DNA from: an uncultured delta proteobacterium
GTDB lineage: Bacteria; RBG-13-61-14; DRUE01
DNA length: 29,549 nucleotides
Direction of reading: 5' to 3'
Assembly: GCA_903930515.1 (NCBI GenBank)
Contig: CAIYYW010000228.1
Location: 1 to 29,549, forward strand
Shown: piece by piece, positions 8,192-15,774 of the stretch
How positions within the stretch are numbered: position 1 is the first letter of the stretch
Layout: each line of letters opens with the position of its first letter
The notes under the pieces: model-generated
What the model saw: the letters and a program-made list of their open reading frames with translations, nothing else
Told to the model about the DNA's origin: nothing
The model's database searches: none
Program-made: the position numbers and the translations under genes

Positions 8192-8974
8192 CTAGATTTC
8201 CAATACTCTTTGAATCCGCTCGATGGATTTCGCTTTTCCGGTTTCGTCATCAATCTCCAAAGCCACCGCGTTGATCTGGACCGGCCCGGCCGCCACCTCA
8301 AACCGGTGCGGGATCCCGGTGACGAACCTATCCAGGGCCTGGCTGGACTTGATCCCGATCACCGACTCGCGCGGTCCGCACATTCCCACATCCGTGAGAT
8401 AGGCGGTTCCTCCCTGAAGGATTCGCTCGTCCGCGGTCTGAACATGGCTGTGAGTACCGATCACAGCCGAGACCCTTCCGTCCAGGTATAGACCGATCGC
8501 GACTTTTTCGCTGGTGGCCTCGGCGTGGAAATCCACCAGCTTCACCTTGATCTCGGACGGGAGCGACTCCAAAACCTGGTCCGCAATCAGGAACGGATTT
8601 TCCGCGGGGGCCATAAAAACTCGTCCGGAAAGGTTGATGATCGCGACCGGGCCGCGCTCGGTCTTGAGCAAAAGGGTTCCGTGTCCCGGGGCTTTTTCCG
8701 AAAAATTGGCCGGCCGGACCAGCCGGTCCAGGTCATTGATTTCCTGGACCAGTTCCTTCTTGTCCCAGATATGATTTCCGGAAGTCATAAAATCAATCCC
8801 GGATTCCAGGAGCTGCTGGTAAATCTCCTTGGTCAGGCCGAAGCCTCCCGCGGCGTTTTCCACATTGGCGCCCACCAGCTCGGACCGGTATTTCCCGATC
8901 AGTTCCGGCAGGATTCTGCCAATGCCTTTGCGGCCGGGCTTGCCTTCAATGTCTCCGAAAAATAAAATTTTCAA
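8192..8974 (-). CDS. ymdB: YmdB-family metallophosphoesterase (2',3'-cyclic nucleotide phosphodiesterase)
   Basis: This 260-residue protein matches the YmdB/TIGR00282 family of calcineurin-like phosphoesterases in length and in all metal motifs. They are GDIEGKPGR (residues 7-15), the NVENAAGG loop near 38, SGNHIWDK near 65, DFHAEATSEK near 148 and GTHSHVQTAD near 173. The B. subtilis homologue hydrolyses 2',3'-cAMP and affects RNA levels and biofilm/motility decisions; Deinococcus DR1281 is also related. Its start lies 16 nt after the rny stop, so the two should be co-expressed. The rny-ymdB order is widespread in bacteria that use RNase Y. Overall it is a typical intact member. Confidence 0.92.
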   Translation of the reverse strand: MKILFFGDIEGKPGRKGIGRILPELIGKYRSELVGANVENAAGGFGLTKEIYQQLLESGIDFMTSGNHIWDKKELVQEINDLDRLVRPANFSEKAPGHGTLLLKTERGPVAIINLSGRVFMAPAENPFLIADQVLESLPSEIKVKLVDFHAEATSEKVAIGLYLDGRVSAVIGTHSHVQTADERILQGGTAYLTDVGMCGPRESVIGIKSSQALDRFVTGIPHRFEVAAGPVQINAVALEIDDETGKAKSIERIQRVLEI

Positions 8975-8990
8975 TGGTCTTTCCTTTGCT

Positions 8991-10553
8991 TTACTTGGCG
9001 AAATCCACGGCCCGGGTTTCCCGGATCACCACCACCTTGATCTGGCCGGGATAGGCCAGGTCGGTTTCAATCTTCTTGGCGATCTCGCGCGCGAGCACGG
9101 TGCTTCCCTCGTCCGTGACCTTGTCGGCTTCCACCATAATCCGGAGTTCCCTTCCGGCCTGGATCGCGAAGCTGCGGTTGACCCCGCTAAAGCTCAGCGC
9201 TATTTTTTCCAGGTCGTCCAGACGCTTCACATAAGTCTCAATCATCTCCCGCCGGGCCCCGGGCCGCGCCCCGCTCAGGGCGTCCGCGGCCTGGATGATG
9301 TTGGCGAGCACGGTCGTGGGGCCGTCATCGTGATGGCTGGCGACCGCGATCACGATCTCGGGGCTTTCCCCGTATTTCTTGGCCAGCTCCCCGCCCACCT
9401 GCGCGTGCGGACCTTCCTGCTCGTGGTCCACCCCCTTGCCGATGTCGTGGAGCATCCCGGCCCGCTTCGCCCGCTTAACATTCTGGTCCAGCTCCCCCGC
9501 GATCACCCCGGCCAAAAAAGCCACTTCCATTGAATGCTGGTATTGGTTCTGGCCGTAGCTGGTCCGGTATTTTAATCGTCCCACCAGCCGCACCAGTTCC
9601 GGGTTGATCCCGTGCGCCCCCACATCAAACACCGCGCGCTGTCCCGCCTCCTTGATCGCGTCGTCAACTTCCTTCTCCGCCTTCTTCACCATCTCCTCAA
9701 TCCGGGCCGGGTGAATCCTCCCGTCCGAGATCAGATGCTCAAGCGAAATCCGCGCCACCTCCCGCCGGATCGGGTTGAAGCTGGAAATCACCACCGCCTC
9801 CGGGGTGTCGTCCACGATCAGGTCCACCCCGGTCGCGGCCTCCAAAGCCCGGATGTTCCTGCCCTCCCGGCCGATGATCCTCCCCTTCATCTCGTCGTTG
9901 GGAAGAGGGATCACCGTGACCGTGCATTCCGCAACATATTCCCCCGCGTACCGGCCGATCGCCTGGGAAAGAATCCGCTTGGAATTCTTTTCCGCCTCCG
10001 CCTTCGCCTCGTCCTCAATCTGCTTGATCCGGATCGCGGCCTCGTGCTTGGCCTCGTCCGCCATCGCGTCCATCAGCAGTTTCTTGGCGTCCGCCGAACT
10101 GATCCCGGCCACCTGCTCCAGCTTCCGGGTGATCCCCGCGGATTTTTCCTCAATCTCCTTTTCCAGACGGTTGATCTTTTCTTCCTGGCCCAGGATCTTC
10201 TTCTCCCGCCGGGTCAGATCCAATTCCTTCTGATCCATCAGATCAACCTTCTTGTCCAGGGTCCCTTCCCGCTGCCGCAGCCGCTCCTCGCGCTGGTTCA
10301 CCTCCTGCTTGACCACCTTGCTCTCTTTTTCAAACTCGCTCCGGGCCTGGTACAAATAATCCTTCGCCGAAACCTCCGCTTCCTTCAGCCGGGTCTCGGC
10401 CCCACGTTTCGTCTGATCCAGCAATTCCTGGATCCGGGCCTCCGCCTCTTTCCGACGCGAACGCAGGCCGAGTTGGACCGCCAGGAACCCTAATCCGGCG
10501 CCCACCAGGAGCCCGGCCAGGCTGATCAAAATCGTCATCAGAACATTATTCAT
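8991..10553 (-). CDS. rny: Ribonuclease Y
   Basis: RNase Y is the membrane-anchored endoribonuclease that starts mRNA decay in many bacteria lacking RNase E. The 520-residue protein has the canonical order. It runs from an N-terminal membrane helix (about 5-27) through a long charged coiled coil (about 30-195) to a KH domain with [15 protein letters not shown] near 225. An HD domain then contains [16 protein letters not shown] near 368 and ASHHDDGP, followed by the conserved C-terminal domain ending with [16 protein letters not shown]-like sequence. All motifs are intact. It starts 15 nt after the 5-formyl-THF cyclo-ligase stop, with a purine-rich GGGGG/AAGGAAA leader. It is followed by ymdB after 16 nt. 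Confidence 0.96.
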   Translation of the reverse strand: MNNVLMTILISLAGLLVGAGLGFLAVQLGLRSRRKEAEARIQELLDQTKRGAETRLKEAEVSAKDYLYQARSEFEKESKVVKQEVNQREERLRQREGTLDKKVDLMDQKELDLTRREKKILGQEEKINRLEKEIEEKSAGITRKLEQVAGISSADAKKLLMDAMADEAKHEAAIRIKQIEDEAKAEAEKNSKRILSQAIGRYAGEYVAECTVTVIPLPNDEMKGRIIGREGRNIRALEAATGVDLIVDDTPEAVVISSFNPIRREVARISLEHLISDGRIHPARIEEMVKKAEKEVDDAIKEAGQRAVFDVGAHGINPELVRLVGRLKYRTSYGQNQYQHSMEVAFLAGVIAGELDQNVKRAKRAGMLHDIGKGVDHEQEGPHAQVGGELAKKYGESPEIVIAVASHHDDGPTTVLANIIQAADALSGARPGARREMIETYVKRLDDLEKIALSFSGVNRSFAIQAGRELRIMVEADKVTDEGSTVLAREIAKKIETDLAYPGQIKVVVIRETRAVDFAK

Positions 10554-10568
10554 TTTCCTTTCCCCCTT

Positions 10569-11180
10569 TTATCTGCAATCCGGCTCGGGACTTAACTTGA
10601 TAAATCCCTGCTCGGTAACCAACCGCTTCACGCTTTGATCGCGCTCATCAGCGGGCAAAGCCTCCCGGACCTGGAACATATAAGCAAACCCGACCGTGAT
10701 CGCCAGGGGCTTCAGCCCGGGCAAAATCCGGTCATAATATCCGCCTCCGAGCCCGAGCCGGTATCCGCGGCGGTCAAAAGCCACGCCCGGAACCACCACC
10801 AGGTCCAGCTCCGGGAGCGCGAGTTCTTCCGACTCCGGCCCCGGCTCCAGGATCCCGAAGCGGTTCGGCCGCATCTTCCGGTAATCATCCACCTTGAGAA
10901 AAATCATTTTCCCCGATCCGATGACCCTGGGGAAGGCCGGAATTTTTCCCTCCTGCAAAGCCCGCTCAAAGACCAGTCGGGTGTCAACCTCGTTATTAAA
11001 AGCGGCGTACAGGGCGATCCGGAGGGAAGATAGGTAGCAGAGCGAGCCGAGGAGATGCATCTGCGCCCACTCGCTCCATTTGCGGGAAAGGGCGGGCGCA
11101 ACCTCCCCCCTGAGTTTTAGCAACTCAAAGCGCAAATCCTTTTTTCGGGCTTTAAAATCAGCTTCCATTCCCTGGTCCAT
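10569..11180 (-). CDS. fau: 5-formyltetrahydrofolate cyclo-ligase
   Basis: The enzyme (ygfA/MTHFS family) converts 5-formyl-THF to 5,10-methenyl-THF using ATP, returning a storage folate to the one-carbon pool. The 203-residue length fits. The signature GYRLGLGGGYYDR, preceded by DLVVVPGVAFDRRG, is complete. The N-terminal half has the Lys/Arg-rich KKDLR segment and a VDTRLVFERAL-type motif. The start is uncertain: ATG at 11180 (chosen) or ATG at 11168 (MEAD). Neither has a good Shine-Dalgarno, and the first ATG directly abuts the terminal stem of the structured RNA, so the second may be real. The gene order zapA, RNA, cyclo-ligase matches the well-known zapA-ssrS-ygfA arrangement. Confidence 0.92.
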   Translation of the reverse strand: MDQGMEADFKARKKDLRFELLKLRGEVAPALSRKWSEWAQMHLLGSLCYLSSLRIALYAAFNNEVDTRLVFERALQEGKIPAFPRVIGSGKMIFLKVDDYRKMRPNRFGILEPGPESEELALPELDLVVVPGVAFDRRGYRLGLGGGYYDRILPGLKPLAITVGFAYMFQVREALPADERDQSVKRLVTEQGFIKLSPEPDCR

Positions 11181-11409
11181 GGATTTGCGGAAGCCGAGGG
11201 GGAAAATTTAGGGATTAAACCGAGCGAATAAGTAAAGGACTGATTTCAACCCCGCCGGAGTCTGGAAACCAGCCGCCGCCCTGAAGCCTGCCTTCAGGGT
11301 CAACTCTCAAGCCTTCTTTACCTTTGCCGCTCATAAAGATATTGCGAACTCCTTCGTAATCTTTAAATATCTTTTCCCTTATTCCCTCAAATTTTCTTTC
11401 CGCAAATCC
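11181..11409 (-). ncRNA. ssrS: Structured RNA, candidate 6S RNA (ssrS)
   Basis: The zapA-cyclo-ligase gap can fold on the minus strand into a closed, branched RNA of about 229 nt. The outer stem is a perfect 12-bp pairing of 11409-11398 (GGATTTGCGGAA) with 11192-11181. Inside it, 11396-11389 (GAAAATTT) pairs perfectly with 11209-11202, and 11388-11378 pairs with 11232-11222 (10 of 11 bp). An alternative AGGGA/TCCCT pairing (11387-11383 with 11214-11210) competes with part of the latter. Three internal hairpins follow: 11374-11366/11343-11335 (9 bp, with an inner CGAA-GGAG-TTCG), 11299-11292/11286-11279 (8 bp) and 11272-11269/11265-11262 (4 bp). Location between zapA and ygfA is the established 6S RNA position in many bacteria. 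6S RNA binds the housekeeping RNA polymerase. The multi-hairpin interior is less simple than the textbook 6S bubble, so another RNA class remains possible. Confidence 0.6.
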
Positions 11410-11424
11410 TTTTTTAATATTCTC

Positions 11425-11712
11425 TCACAATTCTACCATTTTTTCAAGTATTGCCAACTTCCTGACCACCCGCTCCAGCCGATCCTGAATTTCGCGCTCC
11501 TCTTTTCCGGATTCCAACTGGAGCTGGTAAATCTCTTCCGCAAAATTGATCGCCAGCGCGAACATCCGGGAAGGGTCCAGCAGCCTCGGTTCCGGGCCGA
11601 ACAATTCCTTCATCCGCTGGTCCACCGATTTCGCCACCGCCTGGATTTCCTCCCCGCTCGTCCCCCGCAGGGTGTATTTCTTTCCGTAGATTTCCACCTC
11701 AGTCTCAATCAT
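11425..11712 (-). CDS. zapA: Cell division protein ZapA
   Basis: ZapA binds FtsZ and bundles its filaments at the division site. The 95-residue length is normal. The N-terminal globular part starts VEIYGKKYTLRG, which matches the family pattern for the first beta-hairpin. It continues into the conserved VDQRMKEL helix (around 31-38) and the ALAINFAEEIYQL helix. A C-terminal helix rich in Glu/Arg/Leu would form the dimeric coiled coil. The ATG at 11712 lies inside the 3' end of the upstream coiled-coil gene (8-nt overlap), so translation is probably coupled. The stop TGA at 11427-11425 is followed in the same frame by 69 further sense codons (see the structured RNA). Confidence 0.9.
   Translation of the reverse strand: MIETEVEIYGKKYTLRGTSGEEIQAVAKSVDQRMKELFGPEPRLLDPSRMFALAINFAEEIYQLQLESGKEEREIQDRLERVVRKLAILEKMVEL
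11430..11457 (-). promoter_or_regulatory. Promoter for the structured RNA, inside the zapA end
   Basis: On the minus strand TTGGCA (11457-11452) and TAGAAT (11435-11430) are separated by 16 nt. The predicted start is about 11423, a few nt past the zapA stop and about 14 nt ahead of the perfect outer stem of the structured RNA. The spacing fits independent transcription of the RNA and possibly of the cyclo-ligase gene behind it. Confidence 0.5.
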
Positions 11713-12028
11713 CCAGCTTGACCTCCTCCAATCCCTTGATCAAAACCTCAATCCGATTCGCGGTATCCCGGCGGAACCGTTTCTCCCTGGACAATTCATT
11801 CTCCAGGCCCCGGGCCTTGGACTGAAGCTCGCCTAGTTTGGTCTGCTCCCCTTTCAAGGATTCCTCTTTTTCCAAACGGCTTCTTTCCAGACCCCCCTCC
11901 AGCTCCTGGACCTTCTTCTGCAAAGACAAGGCCTGCTCCCCCGCCTGCTTAACCGCTCCCATCTTTTCCGCCACCGCCTCCAGCCGCTTCTCCAGTTCTT
12001 CAAGCTTTACTCTAAGGGTATCGTTCAT
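11705..12028 (-). CDS. Small coiled-coil protein, ZapB-like candidate
   Basis: This 107-residue, highly charged protein is predicted to be almost one continuous coiled coil: heptad-like Leu/Val/Ile spacing with Glu, Lys, Arg and Gln between, and few helix breakers. It opens MNDTLRVKLEELEKRLEAV and ends in IKGLEEVKLDD. It overlaps zapA by 8 nt and is its only upstream partner. By analogy with ZapB, the small coiled-coil partner of ZapA in gammaproteobacteria, a divisome role is a reasonable inference. Coiled coils are hard to assign by sequence, and no ZapB homology is claimed. The predicted promoter lies so close to the ATG that the mRNA may be leaderless, and no Shine-Dalgarno is seen. Confidence 0.75.
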   Translation of the reverse strand: MNDTLRVKLEELEKRLEAVAEKMGAVKQAGEQALSLQKKVQELEGGLERSRLEKEESLKGEQTKLGELQSKARGLENELSREKRFRRDTANRIEVLIKGLEEVKLDD

Positions 12029-12034
12029 AAAGGT

Positions 12035-12064
12035 ATTTTAGCTTGATTTGAAAACCAAGGTCAA
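12035..12064 (-). promoter_or_regulatory. Promoter for the coiled-coil/zapA genes, predicted leaderless
   Basis: On the minus strand TTGACC (12064-12059) and TAAAAT (12040-12035) are separated by 18 nt. Only 6 nt (ACCTTT) separate the -10 box from the ATG at 12028, so a start point about 7 nt downstream would fall on the A of the start codon. Confidence 0.6.
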
Positions 12065-12289
12065 GCCGGGGGGCGACAAACTTTATGGTGAGCGGTGAGG
12101 CGAGGCCGGAGGGCAAAATTCCATGGCGCCTGTCAAAACTATTTCCCGAAGAAAATTTCGCCGCCCGATCCTCGGCCGGGCTCCATATCCCTGCTTTCCC
12201 GCCTTGGCTTGGGTGAAGGCGATGGAACCCATTCCTCGTTTCTCCCTAATCGCTCAGCCCCGTGTTCCGTTCGCCGTTAACCGCAACCT

Positions 12290-14311
12290 TTACCTGGGCT
12301 TATGCCCTTTCTTTTTGGATTTTCGTTTCGGCTCCGGCAAGGGTTGAGCGGACCTTGCCAGGACGGACTTGAGTACCCCGATCAGGCGGAGGTCTATTCG
12401 GGAATATGCGAGATTGACCGCGTCCACTTCCACCAGGACCTGGTCTCCGAGATGGAGCTCCATTTGGGGAACCTTGATGAAAGCGGTGTGGATTTTTTCG
12501 TTGAGCGCGTACCCGGAAAGTTGATCGGCCGGGATCAATCCTTCGGCCATAGGTCTTTCCAGCTCCACGAACACCCCGAACTGGGTCAGGCCGGAAACCC
12601 TTCCCTTGAATTCTTCCCCCAGATGCTTGCTCATCAGTTTGGCCTGATAGACCTTGATGGTGTCTCGCTCCGCGGAGATGCTGGCGCGCTCCTGCTCCGA
12701 GCAATGGATGCAGGCCTGGTCCAGTCGCTCAGGCGCGCAATTTTGGTTCCGGTTCAGGACTCCCAGGGCCTGTTTCAAAATCCGGTGCGTGATCAGGTCC
12801 GGGTATCTCCGGATCGGCGATGTGAAATGGCAATAATGAGAAAGGGCGAGTCCGAAATGGCCTTTGTTCTCCGGGCTGTATTTCGCCTGCATCATTGAAC
12901 GGAGAGCCAAATAGGATACCAGGCCGGAGATGGGCCGATCCTTGACCGAGTCCAGGAGCTTCTGGAAATCGCGCGGTTGAACATTTTCAGGCGACTGACC
13001 TTTCCCGAGCAGCGGGAACCCGATCCCGGACAGGAACTGGTCCAGGTCCGAAATTTTTTCCAAGGACGGGGTCTCGTGGATCCGGTAAGGGAGGGGGAGG
13101 TTTTTGGAAGCGAGGAATTCCGCCACGGCCTGGTTTGCCGACAGCATAAATTCTTCAATCAGCCGGTTGGCGAATAAACGCGGGTAAGCGTAAATGTCAA
13201 TCGGCTCTCCGTTCTGGTCCAACTTGACCTTGGCCTCGGGCAGGTCCAGATCCAACGCGCCCCTCCGCCTCCGACCGCGGTAAAGGATTTGCGCCAGGTC
13301 CGCCATCTCCATAACCATACTCTCAATCGGCAGATAGCGCTGATGTATTTTCGGGTCGGACCGGTCAATGAAATCTTGCAGCTCCTGATAGGTGATCCGG
13401 AAGCGGGAGCGGATCAAAGCCGGATAAAACCGGGACTGGATCATCTGTCCCTGATGGTTGAAATCCATCTCCGCGGTCATTGTCAGGCGGTCCTCCTCCG
13501 GCCTTAAGCTCGCGATCCCGGAAGAGATCGGCTCGGGCAACATCGGCACGGCCCGGTCCGGGAGATAGACGCTGGTCCCCCTCTGATATGCTTCCGCGTC
13601 CAGCTCGGTCCCGCCCTCCACATAATGGCTGACATCCGCGATCGCGACCCAGAGCCTATATCCGAAATCCATTTTTTTCGCGGCCACCGCGTCATCAAAA
13701 TCTTTCGCGTCCACCGGGTCCACCGTTACCAGCGGGACCGCGGTCAGGTCTTGGTGATTTTTCCCGTCCCGCTTCCCCACCCGGTCCGGGATTTGCGCCA
13801 GTTCTTTTTTCACCGGGCCTGGAAATTCCTCGCAAAAACCGCGCTGGTTCAGGATCAGCTTGCTCTCCAGATTGGGGGTCAGCTCGCGGCCGAGGACTTG
13901 CATAATCTCGGCCTGGGGCCGGTCGGTCTCGCTCGGGTAAGCGGTGATTTTCGCGATCACGATGTCGCCCGGTTTTGCGCCCGCGGCTTTTCCGGGCGGA
14001 ACATAAAACCAGAACAAAATCCGCTCGTCGCGCGGGACAATATCAACGCCGTTGAAAAACCCGGACAGGCTGGTGATTTTCCGCTCCAGGATTTTGGTCA
14101 CCGCCCCTTCCCGGTTCTTGCGCAAGGTCTTGCCGGGCCGGAGCCTGACCACCACCCGGTCGCCGGGCATGGCCGTGCCGAGCTTCACTCCCGGGACAAA
14201 AACTTCCGAGCCGTCCTCAACCTGGACAAATCCGAACCGTTTGGGATGGATGGAGATTTCGCCCCGGACATACTCGGCCCGCTCTTTCTGGAATTTCCTG
14301 CGCGGATGCAT
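12290..14311 (-). CDS. rnr: Ribonuclease R (RNB-family 3'-5' exoribonuclease)
   Basis: RNase R degrades structured RNA processively from the 3' end. The 673-residue protein begins with an OB/cold-shock-like segment (GEISIHPKRFGFVQVEDG at about 17-34) and a second OB domain (to about 170). The RNB catalytic domain carries VDPVDAKDFDDAV near 200-210, whose Asp cluster binds the two metals. The RNB end is marked by HYCHFTSPIRRYPDL, and a C-terminal S1 domain starts FKGRVSGLTQFGVFVELE near 575. A short Lys-rich tail ends the protein. It is shorter than E. coli RNase R (813 residues) because it lacks most of the N-terminal helix-turn-helix region. The ATG lies 3 nt after the sulfatase stop, which puts a housekeeping RNase at the end of an exported-hydrolase operon, though it may also have its own promoter. 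RNase II is a less likely alternative. Confidence 0.93.
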   Translation of the reverse strand: MHPRRKFQKERAEYVRGEISIHPKRFGFVQVEDGSEVFVPGVKLGTAMPGDRVVVRLRPGKTLRKNREGAVTKILERKITSLSGFFNGVDIVPRDERILFWFYVPPGKAAGAKPGDIVIAKITAYPSETDRPQAEIMQVLGRELTPNLESKLILNQRGFCEEFPGPVKKELAQIPDRVGKRDGKNHQDLTAVPLVTVDPVDAKDFDDAVAAKKMDFGYRLWVAIADVSHYVEGGTELDAEAYQRGTSVYLPDRAVPMLPEPISSGIASLRPEEDRLTMTAEMDFNHQGQMIQSRFYPALIRSRFRITYQELQDFIDRSDPKIHQRYLPIESMVMEMADLAQILYRGRRRRGALDLDLPEAKVKLDQNGEPIDIYAYPRLFANRLIEEFMLSANQAVAEFLASKNLPLPYRIHETPSLEKISDLDQFLSGIGFPLLGKGQSPENVQPRDFQKLLDSVKDRPISGLVSYLALRSMMQAKYSPENKGHFGLALSHYCHFTSPIRRYPDLITHRILKQALGVLNRNQNCAPERLDQACIHCSEQERASISAERDTIKVYQAKLMSKHLGEEFKGRVSGLTQFGVFVELERPMAEGLIPADQLSGYALNEKIHTAFIKVPQMELHLGDQVLVEVDAVNLAYSRIDLRLIGVLKSVLARSAQPLPEPKRKSKKKGHKPR

Positions 14312-14314
14312 CGG

Positions 14315-15774
14315 TCAGCCCTTCTCCCGGTTGAATTGCGCCGGGGCCATTTCTTCTCTTTCCGCGACGCGGAGCTTTTCCGCCATCTCCTCCCGGACCG
14401 CCCGATACGCGGGGTCGAGGGCGATATTGCTCATCTGGAGCGGGTCATTGACCAGGTCGTAAAGCTCAAAGTCCTGGTCCGGGAGCGAGGGATCAAAATA
14501 CCGGGCATAGACCCAGTTGCGCTCGCGGATGGACCGAATTTGATGCGGGGCCTGGATCCAGCTTCTCCCGAGCGCTTCGTTCTTTTGCTCCGCGGCCACA
14601 TTTTCGGTAAAGGAAAACAACAGATGAAAATTTGCCGCGCCGTTTTTCGGGTCTTGAAGAATGGGCGCGAGATTCTTTCCGGGAAGATACGGGAATTGGG
14701 TTTTGTAATCCACCCCGAGCAGAGCGGCCAGGGTGGGGAAAAGATCCACATTCTGGCACAAGCCGTTGGCCTGAAGGCCTTGCGCGAATTTTCCCGGCCA
14801 GGAAATCACCAGCGGGACATTGGTATTTTCGTCATAGATGAACGGCCCTTTTCGGGAGAGCCGGTGGGAGCCGGCCATTTCACCGTGGTCGGAGGTGAAG
14901 ATGACGATGGTGTTTTTGCTCTGGCCGGTTTTTTCCAGGGTTTCCAGGACCCTGCCCAAGAGGGTGTCAATCTTGAGGGTCAGGTAGTAATAATAATTAA
15001 GGTAATTCAGCCATTGCTTCCGGTCATCGTTTTTCATGTCCCCGGGCACCATTTTCTCGCGGTATTCGGTCTGGCAGCGAGGCTTTCCCGCCAGGTTGTC
15101 ATCCCAGTTGTCGGGCAGGGTCTGGATCGGGTCCGGGATCAAAATGTCCGGGAACAGGTAGGGATTGTATCCGCAGATGTCGTGCGGGTTGAGCAAAGAC
15201 ACGAACGCGAACCAGGGGTTCTCCCGGCTGTTCGTGTCGGAAATCCAATCAATCGCGGCTTGCGCCCAGTTTCCGTCAACCAACAGTCCGGCCCCTCCCT
15301 GGTTTTCCGCGGTCTGGTAATCAAACCCATAGGCGTCCAGCTTATTTTTCTTGAGCGCCTTGGCCTTGGTCAGATGCCATTTGCCGAAATAGGGGTCTGG
15401 TACCCGGCCTGGCGGAAGAGATGCCCGAGGGTCGGGATCGCGCTGTTCAGGCTTTCCTGCTCCTCCCCGCCCACATTGGTCTTTACGCCGTGCTGATCAA
15501 TATGCAGGCCGGTCAGCAGGCAGGCGCGGCTGGGCGAGCAGGGAACCGCGCTGACAAAATGACGGGTGAACTCAATCCCGGCTGACTTGAGGGTTTCAAA
15601 GTTGGGGAGATGGGCTTCGGCTGGAAACCATTTGGGCTGTCTCATCTGGTCCACCAGGAACAATAATACATTGGGCTTGGAGGTAATTTCCTGGCCGAAC
15701 AGGCGGGGGCCGGCCAAGGCCAGACCCGCTCCCGCGGCCGCTGATCCTTTGATGAAATCTCTGCGGTTGATCAC
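14315..15774 (-). pseudogene. Tat-exported sulfatase, interrupted by a one-base frameshift
   Basis: The N-terminal part (from GTG 15774) has a twin-arginine signal, NRRDFIKG followed by an Ala/Gly-rich stretch. It continues with LLFLVDQMR (metal Asp near 42) and VPCSPSRACLLTG, whose Cys (near 79) is the formylglycine site of sulfatases. The frame then stops soon after GYQTP. The correct continuation, YFGKWHLTKAK, is present in the -1 frame and runs to the stop at 14315 through HDICGYN, FTSDHGEM and the C-terminal sulfatase region. The break lies in a run of four identical bases (15392-15395; G on the plus strand). One extra base restores an about 486-residue protein. The GTG start overlaps the upstream carboxylesterase stop (GTGA), and RNase R follows after 3 nt. 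Either a real inactivation, a sequencing or assembly error, or a population variant is possible. Choline-sulfatase/arylsulfatase type; substrate unknown. Confidence 0.88.

Noticed and set aside
6724-8274. A 516-codon plus-strand frame opposite lgt, the TPR gene and ymdB
   Set aside because: Crosses three real genes and a promoter; composition rich in Gly/His/Gln typical of a shadow frame.
8173-8301. A 43-residue N-terminal extension of the exported TPR protein
   Set aside because: It would overlap ymdB by 110 nt and hide a clean signal peptide; the downstream ATG has a strong AAAGGAGG.
11181-11409. The zapA-cyclo-ligase element as a MITE
   Set aside because: Its perfect 12-bp terminal repeats would fit a MITE, but no flanking target duplication is visible and its position matches a known RNA locus. 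Not fully excluded.
12065-12289. Search for a small gene between rnr and the coiled-coil gene
   Set aside because: A 74-codon plus-strand frame overlaps the rnr end and has no ribosome site or family features; nothing else seen in this stretch.
13625-15496. A 623-codon plus-strand frame opposite rnr and the sulfatase
   Set aside because: It spans two clearly recognised minus-strand genes and shows no domain motif; typical antisense shadow.
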